Assembly: GCA_029880325.1 (NCBI GenBank)
Contig: JAOUOP010000052.1
Location: forward strand, 1-55,875
From: Myxococcales bacterium
Lineage (GTDB): Bacteria; Myxococcota_A; Polyangia; Polyangiales; JAFGIB01
Length of the DNA stretch: 55,875 nt
Reading direction: 5' to 3'
The notes under the pieces are model-generated. The model did not search any database, was not told the origin of the DNA, and worked only from the letters and a program-made list of their open reading frames with translations. Numbering within the stretch: the first letter of the stretch is position 1; each line of letters starts with the position of its first letter. The position numbers and the translations under genes are program-made. Of the stretch, positions 55,744-55,875 are shown in pieces.

Positions 55744-55789
55744 TCGTCACTGGACTCCATCCAGCGTGCTGGATGGAGTCCAGTGACGA
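55744..55789. repeat. 46-bp palindrome with perfect 22-bp arms
   Basis: Arms 55744-55765 and 55768-55789 are exact reverse complements around GT; the tips read TCGTCACTGG. No T-run follows. It could be a REP-like element, the end of a mobile element or a strong terminator hairpin. Confidence 0.9.
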
Positions 55790-55875
55790 CCACGGAGCGA
55801 AGCGCAGTGAACCTACAGGTGGGGACTTGGGCTTGAAGGCCTGGTCCAGAATCATTACGGATGCTTCTCCTCGAA

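Larger units (their letters stand above)
54698..55875. other. Gene-poor tail, about 1.2 kb
   Basis: Holds the right KAP repeat, two 33-bp tandem repeats, a transposase-associated fragment and a long palindrome (each listed). From about 55440 the GC content drops and codon bias disappears; the 55460-55678 open frame does not look like a protein gene. Confidence 0.6.

Overview
The window is high-GC chromosomal DNA from a bacterium that most resembles the Myxococcota; I cannot place it below phylum. The clues are a MYXO-CTERM-tagged surface protein, an AgmX/GltJ-type zinc-ribbon/GYF/TonB-like protein, a myxobacterial PilZ-PEGA protein, a membrane Ser/Thr kinase, Myxococcus-type Cys-rich and VWA lipoproteins, and TonB receptors carrying their own TonB-like N-domain. 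Coding density is high, many genes overlap by 4 bp, and G/C at third codon positions creates many long false antisense frames.

Layout. 1-1151: 5' part of an IS91-family transposase gene and the element end upstream of it. 1270-7563: a small membrane protein, a probable heterodimeric ABC exporter (two overlapping genes with complementary degenerate ATP-site residues) and a convergent canonical ABC exporter. 7785-14235: a coupled run of non-RD kinase, TonB-dependent receptor and lipoprotein, then a small lipoprotein and a DedA/VTT membrane protein. 14240-21711 (minus strand): GltJ-like protein, MshEN-REC-TPR protein, NTF2-like lipoprotein, a CPBP protease overlapping a MYXO-CTERM protein (candidate myxosortase/substrate pair) and a GT87-like membrane protein. 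21789-25727: a sigma-54 activator divergent from a VWA lipoprotein. 25805-28591: a solo copy of the IS91-type end, comM and recA. 28592-29560: a graveyard of IS21 and nSTAND NTPase fragments. 29682-34415: folK with an extra C-terminal domain, PilZ-PEGA protein, NUDIX hydrolase, nitrilase-family amidase. 34470-38281: Cys-rich lipoprotein, cytochrome c-like lipoprotein, PQQ-type propeller protein. 38381-42716: a tightly coupled operon of two alkaline-phosphatase-superfamily enzymes and a GT4 glycosyltransferase, divergent from a repeat-rich membrane-anchored protein (42907). 43854-45697: outer-membrane-like protein and EEP lipoprotein. 46308-48207: sulfide:quinone oxidoreductase with DUF1641 partner. 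48379-50544: Tat-exported PhoD-like phosphatase. 50545-54757: repeats and a 1223-residue PG-binding/propeller/KAP NTPase protein whose gene lies between 29-bp inverted repeats. 54758-55875: gene-poor tail with tandem repeats, a transposase-associated fragment and a perfect long palindrome.

The most promising leads for undescribed biology are the inverted-repeat-bounded KAP NTPase cassette, the coupled CPBP protease/MYXO-CTERM pair, the phosphodiesterase-phosphodiesterase-glycosyltransferase operon and the octad-repeat membrane protein. All functional calls come from reading the translated sequence; no database search was run.
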